Shown: one piece after another, positions 8,905 to 16,761 of the stretch | How the letters are laid out: every line of letters begins with the position of its first letter | How positions within the stretch are numbered: position 1 is the stretch's first letter | Notes under the pieces: generated by a model | The model's input: only the letters and a program-made list of their open reading frames with translations | Told to the model about the DNA's origin: nothing | The model's database searches: none | Source: Armatimonadota bacterium | GTDB taxonomy: Bacteria > Armatimonadota > HRBIN16 | Assembly: GCA_026003175.1 (NCBI GenBank) | Contig: BPGT01000005.1 | Span: forward strand, 1-64,000 | DNA: 64,000 bases | Reading direction: 5' to 3' | Translations under genes and position numbers: made by a program

Positions 8905-8934
8905 TTGACAAGCCTTCGCCTTTGTTACTATAAT
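8905..8934 (+). promoter_or_regulatory. promoter in front of the DNA methyltransferase
   Basis: TTGACA (8905-8910), 18-nt spacer, TATAAT (8929-8934): consensus sigma-70 boxes 83 nt upstream of the methyltransferase start. The segment 8890-8970 aligns with 11210-11280 upstream of the heparinase-like gene. Confidence 0.7.
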
Positions 8935-9016
8935 CTACGCTGTAGGAAGGGATTCTCAGTCAACTAGGTAACTCACAACAACATTTCACCTACCCCAAAA
9001 CTAAGAGGATAAACTA

Positions 9017-9952
9017 ATGAACGAAGCAGCAAATAGGCAGAAGGTCTTATTTAATGAGGAAACCCCAGCTGATAGTGCGCATTTAATAGTAGAAGATGGG
9101 GACGAAAAACAAAAATATTCACTTGGTGAAATTAAGAACAAAGTTATTTTGGGCGATACCTTCAAGGTGCTTAAGAAAATCGATGATGAAGTTTTTGATA
9201 TGGTTTTTGTTGACCCTCCTTACTTTCTACAACTGCCAAGCAAAGAGCTTAGGAGATGGAGTGTAAAAACTGTTGTAGAAGGGGTTAATGATACATGGGA
9301 CAAATTCTCTTCATTTCAGGAATACGATGAATTCATACAGAGGCTTCTCACAGAAGTAAAAAGAGTAATGAAACCCTCCGCTACAATATGGGTTATCGCT
9401 ACATATCACAGTATCTTTAGAATAGGAAAAATAATGCAGGATTTGGGCTACTGGATACTTAATGATGTAGTTTGGATAAAGAATAACCCTATGCCGAACT
9501 GGCTGGGCGTACGTTTTACTAACGCCACCGAAACCCTCATTTGGGCAGTCAAGGACAAAAAGTCTAAAAAATATACTTTCAATAAAGAATACGCTAAATC
9601 ATTTGGCATTGGAAAGGTAGGCGCGAATGTTTGGGTTTTGCCTCTTTGTTCGGGTGATGAGAGGCTCAAGGATGAGAAAGGGAAAAAACTCCACTCAACG
9701 CAGAAACCTGTTGAACTCCTCAAAAGAGTCATCTTAACATCGTCAAAAGAAGGAGATTTGGTTTTAGACCCGATGGCTGGAAGTGGAACCACGGGATATG
9801 TTGCTCAAGCGTTAAAAAGAAATTTTGTCATGATAGAAATTAACCCTCAATATGTAAAAGGTATAGAAGAGAGGTTCAAACATCCACTGAAAATAACAGA
9901 TTACCCATTACCAAGTAAAATGTATCATGGATACATGAAGTTAGAAGTGTGA
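9017..9952 (+). CDS. beta-class DNA adenine methyltransferase, HinfI/CcrM-like (GANTC)
   Basis: A 311-residue N6-adenine methyltransferase. The catalytic motif D66PPY comes before the AdoMet-binding motif D251PMAGSGTTG, which is the beta-class order. The stretch WDKF..F.EYD.F, IWVI, RIG.IMQ, WILNDVVW, RF.NA.ET and HSTQKP follows M.HinfI closely as I recall it, so GANTC specificity is the likely reading. The gene is visibly AT-rich with A/T-ending codons, unlike every neighbour outside this island, which suggests horizontal transfer. It is followed by its likely endonuclease partner. The ATG follows an AGAGGA ribosome-binding site. Confidence 0.88.
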   Translation: MNEAANRQKVLFNEETPADSAHLIVEDGDEKQKYSLGEIKNKVILGDTFKVLKKIDDEVFDMVFVDPPYFLQLPSKELRRWSVKTVVEGVNDTWDKFSSFQEYDEFIQRLLTEVKRVMKPSATIWVIATYHSIFRIGKIMQDLGYWILNDVVWIKNNPMPNWLGVRFTNATETLIWAVKDKKSKKYTFNKEYAKSFGIGKVGANVWVLPLCSGDERLKDEKGKKLHSTQKPVELLKRVILTSSKEGDLVLDPMAGSGTTGYVAQALKRNFVMIEINPQYVKGIEERFKHPLKITDYPLPSKMYHGYMKLEV

Positions 9953-10112
9953 AAAGAGGATTGCAAGGAGTGGAGCCGAGAGCTCACTTCAAGTTTACGC
10001 AGCTGCTGTAACATGGGGGTTTGTGAAGTTTTGAGTTTTGTTGAGAAAAAGAACTTGATTATAAGGAGAGACCGAGGTAGGAATGCCAATCTATAAAACT
10101 GGAGGAAGCTAA

Positions 10113-11036
10113 ATGAACTATGAAAAATTCTGCCTAATTCTGAACAAGCACATATTTGCAGATGAGAGGAAAGAGCTGCTCCGTAGAATGGCTGATAGTC
10201 CAGAACGTTTTATAGGATTGTTTAGACCTACAAAACCCGGAGCAAAAGTTATTCAACACCTTCTTCAGTCCCACGAAGTCCGTATGGGTGATGCTCTGGA
10301 GGAAATTATAGAAGAAATACTGAGATTTCTCGGTTTTCAAATTTTGTCCAAAAACATGGTAGATGAAAATGGTGAAACGTTATCACTGGATCAGTATTTC
10401 ACAGATGGGAAGGTATATTTTTTCATTGAGCAAAAGGTAAGAGATGATCACGACTCCACGAAAAAGCGGGGACAGGTCTCTAATTTTGAAACAAAACTTG
10501 AGATTTTGTATAAAAAGCACAGTTCATCACTATTCGGATTTATGTATTTCATAGACCCCGACCTTTCTAAAAACAAAAATTATTATCTTCAGGAATTAGA
10601 GCGGCTTGAAAAATTCTATGGTGTTCAACTCAATCTTTTGTATGGCAAAGAACTGTTTGAATATCTGGGGCACCCTGAAATATGGGATGATATTCTCTCA
10701 TGGCTAAAACAATGGAAAAACAGTTTACCGGATCTACCAGAGATTAATTTTGACACAACACCCAAAGAAAGTTTTGAAGAAATTAGAGATTTGGAATTAA
10801 GAAGTTGGCGAAAAATTTTGGAAAACGAAACGCTATGGGAAGAGGGAATTATGAAAGTGATATTCAGAGAGGGAACCACGTTGCAATTACTACTGGATTT
10901 TTTCAAAAAGCAACATACCCCACCATACGATCATTTAGCAAATATATTAACTAAAAGACTGGAGAAATACTATAGCAACGGAAATACGGGAGCTACGCAG
11001 TTGCAACCAATTCGATCAGATAGCGATCATTCGTGA
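10113..11036 (+). CDS. type II restriction endonuclease, PD-(D/E)XK, HpyAIV-like
   Basis: A 307-residue protein directly downstream of the methyltransferase and equally AT-rich. A PD-(D/E)XK core is visible: D93 in SLDQYF, then E106-Q-K108, followed by VRDDHDSTKKRGQ, which I associate with the HpyAIV family (GANTC). This agrees with the HinfI-like methyltransferase, but the family name is from memory and needs a profile search. The start ATG 10113 is preceded by GGAGGAAG. The last 15 residues are low-complexity and run into GC-rich flanking sequence, so the natural C-terminus may be altered at the island edge. Confidence 0.75.
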   Translation: MNYEKFCLILNKHIFADERKELLRRMADSPERFIGLFRPTKPGAKVIQHLLQSHEVRMGDALEEIIEEILRFLGFQILSKNMVDENGETLSLDQYFTDGKVYFFIEQKVRDDHDSTKKRGQVSNFETKLEILYKKHSSSLFGFMYFIDPDLSKNKNYYLQELERLEKFYGVQLNLLYGKELFEYLGHPEIWDDILSWLKQWKNSLPDLPEINFDTTPKESFEEIRDLELRSWRKILENETLWEEGIMKVIFREGTTLQLLLDFFKKQHTPPYDHLANILTKRLEKYYSNGNTGATQLQPIRSDSDHS

Positions 11037-11327
11037 GCGCTATCTTCGCCTCACACCAACTCATCCCACTCCTCAATCGATGCACCTCTCCCACCCTGCC
11101 TTTCCCGCCGACGGAGAGGGTGAGGGAGGGGAAAGCTCGCAGTGCCAGCAAAAAAACAATGAGGAAGGGGATGTAGTCCAGTTCATCACACTTGGGTGGA
11201 TTCATGTTCACCCTACTCTTGGCAAGCCTCCGTCTTGATGTTATAATCACACTGTAAGAAGGGGGGCGCAGTCAACTGTGCAATTCCTAAATATACTCTA
11301 CCGCGAGACGGTCTAGCGGAGGCACAG
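11037..11327 (+). other. right junction of the restriction-modification island
   Basis: About 290 bases without a gene. It holds an imperfect CTCTCCC/GGGAGAG-type inverted repeat around 11085-11135 that belongs to the hairpin repeat family seen elsewhere, and the second promoter copy at 11219-11247. GC content returns to the host level here. Confidence 0.5.
11219..11247 (+). promoter_or_regulatory. promoter in front of the heparinase-like gene
   Basis: TTGGCA (11219-11224), 17-nt spacer, TATAAT (11242-11247). The surrounding 70 bases match the methyltransferase promoter region in order: CTCTTG-CAAGCCT, TATAAT, CTGTA-GAAGG, CAGTCAACT. Confidence 0.65.
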
Positions 11328-13382
11328 ATGAGCAGGCAATCGCTGCCCGAACATCCTCGGCTGCTTTTCAATCGGCAGGGTATTGAGGCACTGAAGGAGC
11401 GGATAGAACGCTGTGAATGGGCGCAAAAGCGGTGGCGCGTGGTACTGCAAAATGGCGCAGGGTGGCTGAAAGAAGCGATCACCCTGCCCCCACGAGGCGG
11501 AAACTGGTACCACTATTACGCCTGTCCAGAGCACGGCGCGGCTCTGCGCACAGGTGAGCGCATCGGCGAATGGCAGTGGGAGCACATCTGCCCGATAGAC
11601 AACAAGCGTTTCCGCAGCGACCCCAGCCGCCCAGAACAGGACTACGACGGCTGCGTCATCATGAACGTGCACGGACAGCTGGCAAACCGCGTGCGCGATC
11701 TGGGTATTCTGTATCAGGTGACTGGCGACCAGCGGTACGCCCGCAAGGCGGCAGAGATTGCCCTGCAGTATGCGGAACGCTATGCCTCCTATCCCCTGCA
11801 CACCATTCGCGGTGAGGCACGCATCGGCGGCGGCAAAGTGGGTCCGCAAACGCTGGACGAGGCAGTATGGTTGATCCCGATGGCGCAGGGAACAGACCTA
11901 ATTTGGGACACCCTTTCCCCCACCGAGCAGGACCTGCTGGCGAAAAAACTCTTCCTGCCCGCCGCGCGCGAGGTGATTCTACCTCATCAGATGGGCGTAC
12001 ACAACATCCAGTGCTGGAAAAACAGTGCGGTAGGGCTGGCGGGGTTGTTGTTGGGAGAGGAAGAATTGATTCAACAGGCTATCCACCACCCGGAGCGCGG
12101 CTACTGGACGCAGATGCGCAAAGGCGTCACCGCCGATGGCGTGTGGTGGGAAGGCGCGTGGGGTTACCACTTTTACACGCTCTCCTCCCTCTGGCATCTG
12201 ACCGAAGCGGCGCGTAACTGCGGTATAGACCTCTACGGCGAGGAACTGAAGCGTATGTACGACGCTCCTTTCCGCTTCGCCACGCCCAGCCTGCTGCTGC
12301 CTGCCTTCAACGATAGCACGGAGGTGAACCTGCGCTCACAAGCTCCTGCTTACGAGCTCGCCTACGCTCGCTACAAGAACCCTCTGTATGTGCAGCTGCT
12401 TACCACCAGCAACCGCGAGAACGACTACGCACTCTGGTTCGGCGCGGCATCCCTCCCGAAACCGGGCGCGATGCGCTGGAGCAGCGCAAACTACCCCACC
12501 TCCGGGTATGCGATTCTGGCAAAAGGGCGTGGGGAGAAGGCGACCTGGCTATGCCTGAAGTACGGTCCGCATGGCGGCGGACATGGGCATCCTGATAAGC
12601 TACATGTGGAGATGCATGCTGGCGGTGTGTCCGTTGCTGCCGACCCGGGTATGGCACGTTACGGGGTTCCCATCCATGCCAACTGGTATCGCACCACGCT
12701 GGCACATAACACGCTGGTGGTGGACGAAAACGACCAGCAGCCCACCGAGGGCAAGTGCCTGCAGTTCGGCAGTACGAAAGGTGCAGAGTTCGTTGTGGCA
12801 GACGCGGGAGCCATCTACCCCGGCGTGCATTTCATCCGCGCGGTTGCCCTGCTGAGTGAGGAGGTGATAGTTGTGCTGGACTCGGTGCAGTGTGAGGCAG
12901 AGCGTCTTTTGGATGTCGCTCTTCACCTGCAGGGCTCCTGGCACGACCTGCCTGATGGGGCAAAGTGGCAACCTCCTGCCAGGCGCGGTTACAGCTACCT
13001 CAGCGAAGCAACGGTGCGCCCGGTACAGGATGCCATCACGCTGCAGGTTCGCCAGAGCCAGAACAATACACTCACCGCAACGATAGCTAGCGACACTCCC
13101 TTTGAACTGATTACCGCGCTGGGAGTAGGCAGGCACTCGGAAGACCGTGTGCCGATGCTTATCCTGCGCAGGAGAAGCAACACTCTACGGGCAGCATGGG
13201 CGCTCCACCTGAAGGGCAAGCGCATGCAGGTACAGGTATTCCCTCCTGCCGCAGACGGCGGTGGAGCCTTTGCTGTTCAGATTACCCTGCCAGATGGACA
13301 CAAACGCCTGCTCACGCTGAACCCACAGGGCACACCAGGCGGTTCCAGGTGGCGTGTGGAGGGCTATTTGGGGATAATGTAA
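11328..13382 (+). CDS. heparinase II/III-family polysaccharide lyase
   Basis: A 684-residue protein. The N-terminal half is an alpha-helical toroid (PRLLFNRQGIEALKERI, then a predicted helical array to about 340). The C-terminal half has the heparinase II/III-like beta domain with KYGPHGGGHGHPDKLHVEMHAGG, ADPGMARYG and WYRTTLAHNTLVVDE, including the conserved His-rich and Asn-Thr signature. Members cleave uronic-acid-containing polysaccharides; the substrate is unknown. No signal peptide is evident, so it may act on imported oligosaccharides or use an unrecognised export route. It has a separate promoter and no polysaccharide-transport neighbours. Confidence 0.85.
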   Translation: MSRQSLPEHPRLLFNRQGIEALKERIERCEWAQKRWRVVLQNGAGWLKEAITLPPRGGNWYHYYACPEHGAALRTGERIGEWQWEHICPIDNKRFRSDPSRPEQDYDGCVIMNVHGQLANRVRDLGILYQVTGDQRYARKAAEIALQYAERYASYPLHTIRGEARIGGGKVGPQTLDEAVWLIPMAQGTDLIWDTLSPTEQDLLAKKLFLPAAREVILPHQMGVHNIQCWKNSAVGLAGLLLGEEELIQQAIHHPERGYWTQMRKGVTADGVWWEGAWGYHFYTLSSLWHLTEAARNCGIDLYGEELKRMYDAPFRFATPSLLLPAFNDSTEVNLRSQAPAYELAYARYKNPLYVQLLTTSNRENDYALWFGAASLPKPGAMRWSSANYPTSGYAILAKGRGEKATWLCLKYGPHGGGHGHPDKLHVEMHAGGVSVAADPGMARYGVPIHANWYRTTLAHNTLVVDENDQQPTEGKCLQFGSTKGAEFVVADAGAIYPGVHFIRAVALLSEEVIVVLDSVQCEAERLLDVALHLQGSWHDLPDGAKWQPPARRGYSYLSEATVRPVQDAITLQVRQSQNNTLTATIASDTPFELITALGVGRHSEDRVPMLILRRRSNTLRAAWALHLKGKRMQVQVFPPAADGGGAFAVQITLPDGHKRLLTLNPQGTPGGSRWRVEGYLGIM

Positions 13383-13410
13383 CGATTCGCGTGGCTCGTC
13401 GTGACGAACC

Positions 13411-13432
13411 GCTCGGCAGGAGCCTCGCCTCC
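13411..13432 (-). repeat. GCCGAGCC dispersed repeat, copy 1
   Basis: On the minus strand this reads GGCGAGGCTCCTGCCGAGC. Related copies are at 14940-14962, 15037-15060 and 42126-42146. All four are intergenic. Confidence 0.6.
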
Positions 13433-13459
13433 ACTTTGTACCTGAAGACGTGAAGGGAA

Positions 13460-14875
13460 CTACCCCGCTCCCACCAGCTTCTGCATCGCCTCCTTCAGCC
13501 CGTCTAACGTCTGCCCATCATGCGCCTCGATGTAACAGCGTATGAGCGGCTCCGTCCCCGACGGGCGCACCAGCACCCATGCATCTTCCTCCAGCAACAG
13601 TTTCACGCCGTCTATCGGGTTCATGCCCACCACGCGCAGCCCGTTCAGGCTGGCAGGAGGCTGCTCACGGAAGCGGCGCATCAGTTCGCTTTTTACCAAT
13701 TCGTCCACATGCAGGTCGATGCGTTGTGTGTGGTACTCTCCCGTCTGTTGTGACACCTGCGCCAGTGCCCGCTTCAAGGTCACGCCTTCCTTCGCCACCA
13801 TTTCCGCCATCAGCAGGTCGGCAAGGATGCCGTCCTTTTCGGGGATATGCCCGATGATGCTCAGTCCACCGCTCTCCTCGCCGCCGACCAGCGCGCCTGT
13901 TCGCGCCATCGTGCTACCTACCCACTTGAAACCGACAGGTGTCTCGTGTACCGTGATGTTACCATAACTGCGCGCGAGAGCATCTATCTGGTGAGTGGTC
14001 GCCACGGTGCGTACCGCGTGCCCGCGTTCAGGCTGCATCTTGCGCAACAAGTACCACAGCGTGAGCACAATCACCTGGTTAGCGGTCATCATCTCGCCGT
14101 CCGAATCCACCACGCCGAAGCGGTCGGCATCGCCGTCGGTAGACAGACCCAGGTGCGCTCCGGTCTCTCTCACCCGCTCGCTCAAAAGACGTAGGTTCTG
14201 AGGGTTCGGATCGGGCAACGAGCCACCGAAAGCGGGGTTGCGCTCTCCTTTAATCGTTTCCACCTGCGCGCCTACCTCGCGCAGGAAATCGTCCACGTAC
14301 CCTCGCCCTGTCGCGTAGAGCGGGTCAAATACCACCTTCAATCCCGCCAGCGCGCGCGTGTCCAGTAGTTGACTCAGATGCGCAAAGTAGTCGGGACGAG
14401 GGTCTATCTTCTGTTTCAAAGAGGGGTTCCCGCTGCGTTTCACCGACTCAGGATGCTGCAGGCAGTAGGCGATTTGCTCCTCGATGGCATCGGTTGTTTC
14501 CGGCAAGGCGGGATGACAGGTTTCCGGGATGAACTTGATGCCGTTATACTGGGGCGGGTTGTGCGAGGCGGTCAGCATGACCGCACCGGCGAGCCCTTTC
14601 GCACGGATAGTGTACACGGTGACGGGCGTAGGGGTGTCGCGGTCGGTGACCAGCGCGGGGATGCCGTTGGCGGTTAGCACATCGGCAATCAGGTCGGCGA
14701 ACAGGTCGGAAAGCAGGCGGGCATCATAGCCGATGACCACGCCGCGCTCCCAACCGTTGCGCGCTTTCACGTAGTTGGCGATTGCTTGCGCCACGATAGC
14801 CACATTGTCAAAGGTGAACTCGCGCGCCATCACAGCGCGCCAGCCATCGGTGCCGAATTTGATAAGAATGCTCAC
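13460..14875 (-). CDS. phosphoglucomutase/phosphomannomutase family enzyme
   Basis: A 471-residue alpha-D-phosphohexomutase that interconverts hexose 1- and 6-phosphates. Visible hallmarks are FGTDGWR at the N-terminus, the phosphoserine loop TASHNPP with S104, the metal loop STDGDADR, the sugar-binding GGEESGG, and the phosphate-binding RPSGTEPLIRCYIEA at the C-terminus. Whether glucose, mannose or glucosamine phosphate is preferred cannot be read from these motifs. It starts at GTG 14875 behind AGGAGGTAAGG. It is a single gene and ends next to repeat copy 1. Confidence 0.93.
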   Translation of the reverse strand: MSILIKFGTDGWRAVMAREFTFDNVAIVAQAIANYVKARNGWERGVVIGYDARLLSDLFADLIADVLTANGIPALVTDRDTPTPVTVYTIRAKGLAGAVMLTASHNPPQYNGIKFIPETCHPALPETTDAIEEQIAYCLQHPESVKRSGNPSLKQKIDPRPDYFAHLSQLLDTRALAGLKVVFDPLYATGRGYVDDFLREVGAQVETIKGERNPAFGGSLPDPNPQNLRLLSERVRETGAHLGLSTDGDADRFGVVDSDGEMMTANQVIVLTLWYLLRKMQPERGHAVRTVATTHQIDALARSYGNITVHETPVGFKWVGSTMARTGALVGGEESGGLSIIGHIPEKDGILADLLMAEMVAKEGVTLKRALAQVSQQTGEYHTQRIDLHVDELVKSELMRRFREQPPASLNGLRVVGMNPIDGVKLLLEEDAWVLVRPSGTEPLIRCYIEAHDGQTLDGLKEAMQKLVGAG

Positions 14876-15245
14876 TGCTTACCTTACCTCCTGTGTCATG
14901 TTCCGAACAAAATAGTACTCTGTCAAGGCTCAGTTTTCTGGAGGGCAGGCTCCTGCCGAGCCGTTGTTGTTGGCATTCACGGCTAAAGCCGTTCCCTTGC
15001 AAACAAAGCCAGCCTGCGCTGGCTGCTAAACCTTCCGGAAGGCGTGGCTCCTGCCGAGCCTTCTCCTTCCCGCCTGCGGAGAGACGGGGTGGGGCTACTA
15101 CTCTGTCAAGGCTCAATGTTGTGAGAGACCACCCGGCGACTTCCAGTCGCCGGGACAACACCAACATCTTAAGGAAAAGGTTTGACAAAGCACTATACCG
15201 CCGATACGGTAAAGATAAAGCAGTGGCGAGGTATTGCTGACAGCG
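14876..15245. repeat. repeat-rich spacer with short inverted and direct repeats
   Basis: This gene-free stretch holds a 17-bp direct repeat (TACTCTGTCAAGGCTCA at 14916-14932 and 15099-15115), two copies of the GGCTCCTGCCGAGCC motif (14948-14962 and 15046-15060), and small palindromes such as ACGGCTAAAGCCGT and AGCCAGCCTGCGCTGGCT. A further hairpin CCCGGCGACTTCCAGTCGCCGGG lies near 15130. It looks like a compound of dispersed, non-coding repeats rather than a decayed gene. Confidence 0.6.
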
Positions 15246-15497
15246 TTAAGCATGGGCGTTTTCTAAATCGTCAAGTTCCGCCGCAAGGGGGAAAACCTTA
15301 TAGCGATTCAAACTGAGTAAAAACTCAACTCTGGACATTCCCGCAAGCTCAGCAGCCCTTCCAGAGGAAAGTCTGCCCATCTCGTACAGCTTGACAGCCG
15401 CTAAGATACGAATTTCGCGCCCGAGAGTCTCGGCGTCCGTCTTTTCTGCAAGAAGAACCTTGTCTGGTATCTCAATCGTAATTTGCCGAAGAGCCAT
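15246..15497 (-). CDS. UPF0175-family protein, antitoxin-like, orphan
   Basis: An 83-residue protein starting at ATG 15497, just after GGAGGGATGGAG. Longer in-frame extensions to 15737 lack coding character. The N-terminus (RQITIEIPDKVL) and the helix-turn-helix region about 41-65 (GRLSSGRAAELAGMSRVEFLL) match the UPF0175 family, often found as the antitoxin beside a PIN-domain (DUF3368) toxin. No PIN gene follows: the next sequence is the repeat spacer. It could be a solitary regulator or a remnant of a toxin-antitoxin pair. Confidence 0.75.
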   Translation of the reverse strand: MALRQITIEIPDKVLLAEKTDAETLGREIRILAAVKLYEMGRLSSGRAAELAGMSRVEFLLSLNRYKVFPLAAELDDLENAHA

Positions 15498-15705
15498 ATC
15501 TCCATCCCTCCCCTCAGCGACGGAGTCGCTGTCCGCTGCGCACGGTGTCAGACGCACCATCTCAACCCTGCACGTCTCGTCACCTTCACACAACGATTCC
15601 CCCTTCAGGCGAGCCGCCTTACTATCGCCACACTCGTCGCTATTATAACACAAAGGCAGGCAAGATGCGACCGCAACATCAGTTTCTGCAGCCTCTCGAG
15701 TTTGG

Positions 15706-16761
15706 TCACGACGGAGTGTAGCCCTCCGACACCCCATGCCCAGAACGCGGCGGTTTCACCTTCAGCACCTCGTGCGCCGCCTGCAGCACATCCTCTTCTT
15801 TCACTGCGTACAGGTGCTGGTGTATCAATTCCTGTGTTGGGCGCGCCCCTTCGGGCAGCGGCACGGTCAGTGCGCGGTGGCAGTCGTGGTTGTGCGCCCA
15901 CCGCTGGAACTTGTGCGGCGCGAAGATGGCCACCGTTGGCGTACCCAAAGCCACCGCCGCGTGCATCATGCCTGTATCGTTGCCGATGAGCAGGTCTACC
16001 TCTGCCAGCAATGCCAGCGCCTCACGCAGGCTGGTACGCCCCACCATGTTCAGCGCACCGTCTTTGAATGACGCCGCCACCTGTTCCGCCACATCCTGCT
16101 CGTTATTCGCCCCCAGCAGCACTACCTGAAAGCCGTACTCCTTCTGCAGTTGCTGCGCTACCCAGATGAACCCTTCGGTGCGCCAGCGCTTGACGTACGC
16201 ATCGTTCGAGCCAGGTTGTACCAGTAGTATCGGCACGTTCAGGTCGATCCCTTCCAGATCCAAACGATTGCGAATCGCCTCACGCTCTTCAGGGGTCACC
16301 CACAGCTCCATGTGCGTGCCCTGTGCTGGCGCACCGCACGCCTCCGCTACATCCAGCAGGTGCAGAATCTCGTGCTTAGGTGGTTCGTACGGTACTCTCC
16401 TGGTGAGCAAAAAGCCTCTGCCTTCGGTATCAAAGCCCACGCGCTGCGGTATCCGTGCCATAAACGCCAGCACCGCACTGCTGAGCGAACGGTTGAACAG
16501 CACTGCCAGGTCGTAATTCTTCCGGCGCAGCACACGCCACATCTCCAGGTCTACCCTGCGACGTGCAGTGACCGGACGCGCCAGATACTCATGCACATAA
16601 GGACAACCGCGCAGCAGCTCCCCCGCTGCGGGATTAGAAAGCAAAGTCACGTGTGCCTGCGGGTAGCGCGTCGCCAACGCACGCATCGCAGGAACTGCCA
16701 CGATCGTATCGCCTAAGTAGCGGGACTTGGTGACTATCAAGATACGGCTGGGGTCAGACAT
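15706..16761 (-). CDS. glycosyltransferase family 9 (ADP-heptose:LPS heptosyltransferase-like)
   Basis: A 351-residue cytoplasmic GT-B enzyme of the WaaF/WaaC group that adds a sugar to the lipopolysaccharide core. Evidence: ILIVTKSRYLGDTIVAVPAMRAL at the N-terminus, VQPGSNDAYVKRWRTEGFIWVAQ in the middle, and LIGNDTGMMHAAVALGTPTVAIFAP, the nucleotide-sugar binding segment with D/G/H residues. Its start ATG 16761 overlaps the end of the preceding glycosyltransferase by 8 bp, so the two are translationally coupled. Donor sugar is not certain. Confidence 0.88.
   Translation of the reverse strand: MSDPSRILIVTKSRYLGDTIVAVPAMRALATRYPQAHVTLLSNPAAGELLRGCPYVHEYLARPVTARRRVDLEMWRVLRRKNYDLAVLFNRSLSSAVLAFMARIPQRVGFDTEGRGFLLTRRVPYEPPKHEILHLLDVAEACGAPAQGTHMELWVTPEEREAIRNRLDLEGIDLNVPILLVQPGSNDAYVKRWRTEGFIWVAQQLQKEYGFQVVLLGANNEQDVAEQVAASFKDGALNMVGRTSLREALALLAEVDLLIGNDTGMMHAAVALGTPTVAIFAPHKFQRWAHNHDCHRALTVPLPEGARPTQELIHQHLYAVKEEDVLQAAHEVLKVKPPRSGHGVSEGYTPS

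Larger units (their letters stand above)
8668..9016. other. G/T-rich spacer before the restriction-modification island
   Basis: No convincing gene. From about 8690 to 8880 the plus strand is strongly G/T-rich and C-poor. It ends in the 16-bp element at 8883-8898 and the promoter at 8905-8934. The antisense open frames here have A/C-rich low-complexity translations and I regard them as artefacts. Confidence 0.5.

Noticed and set aside
8395-8911. Antisense ORFs over the desaturase end and G/T-rich spacer
   Set aside because: Translations are His/Gln/Thr-rich low-complexity with no ribosome-binding site; they reflect base skew.
9017-11327. Prophage or integrative element
   Set aside because: Only the two RM genes are foreign-looking; no integrase, tRNA attachment site or phage gene is present.
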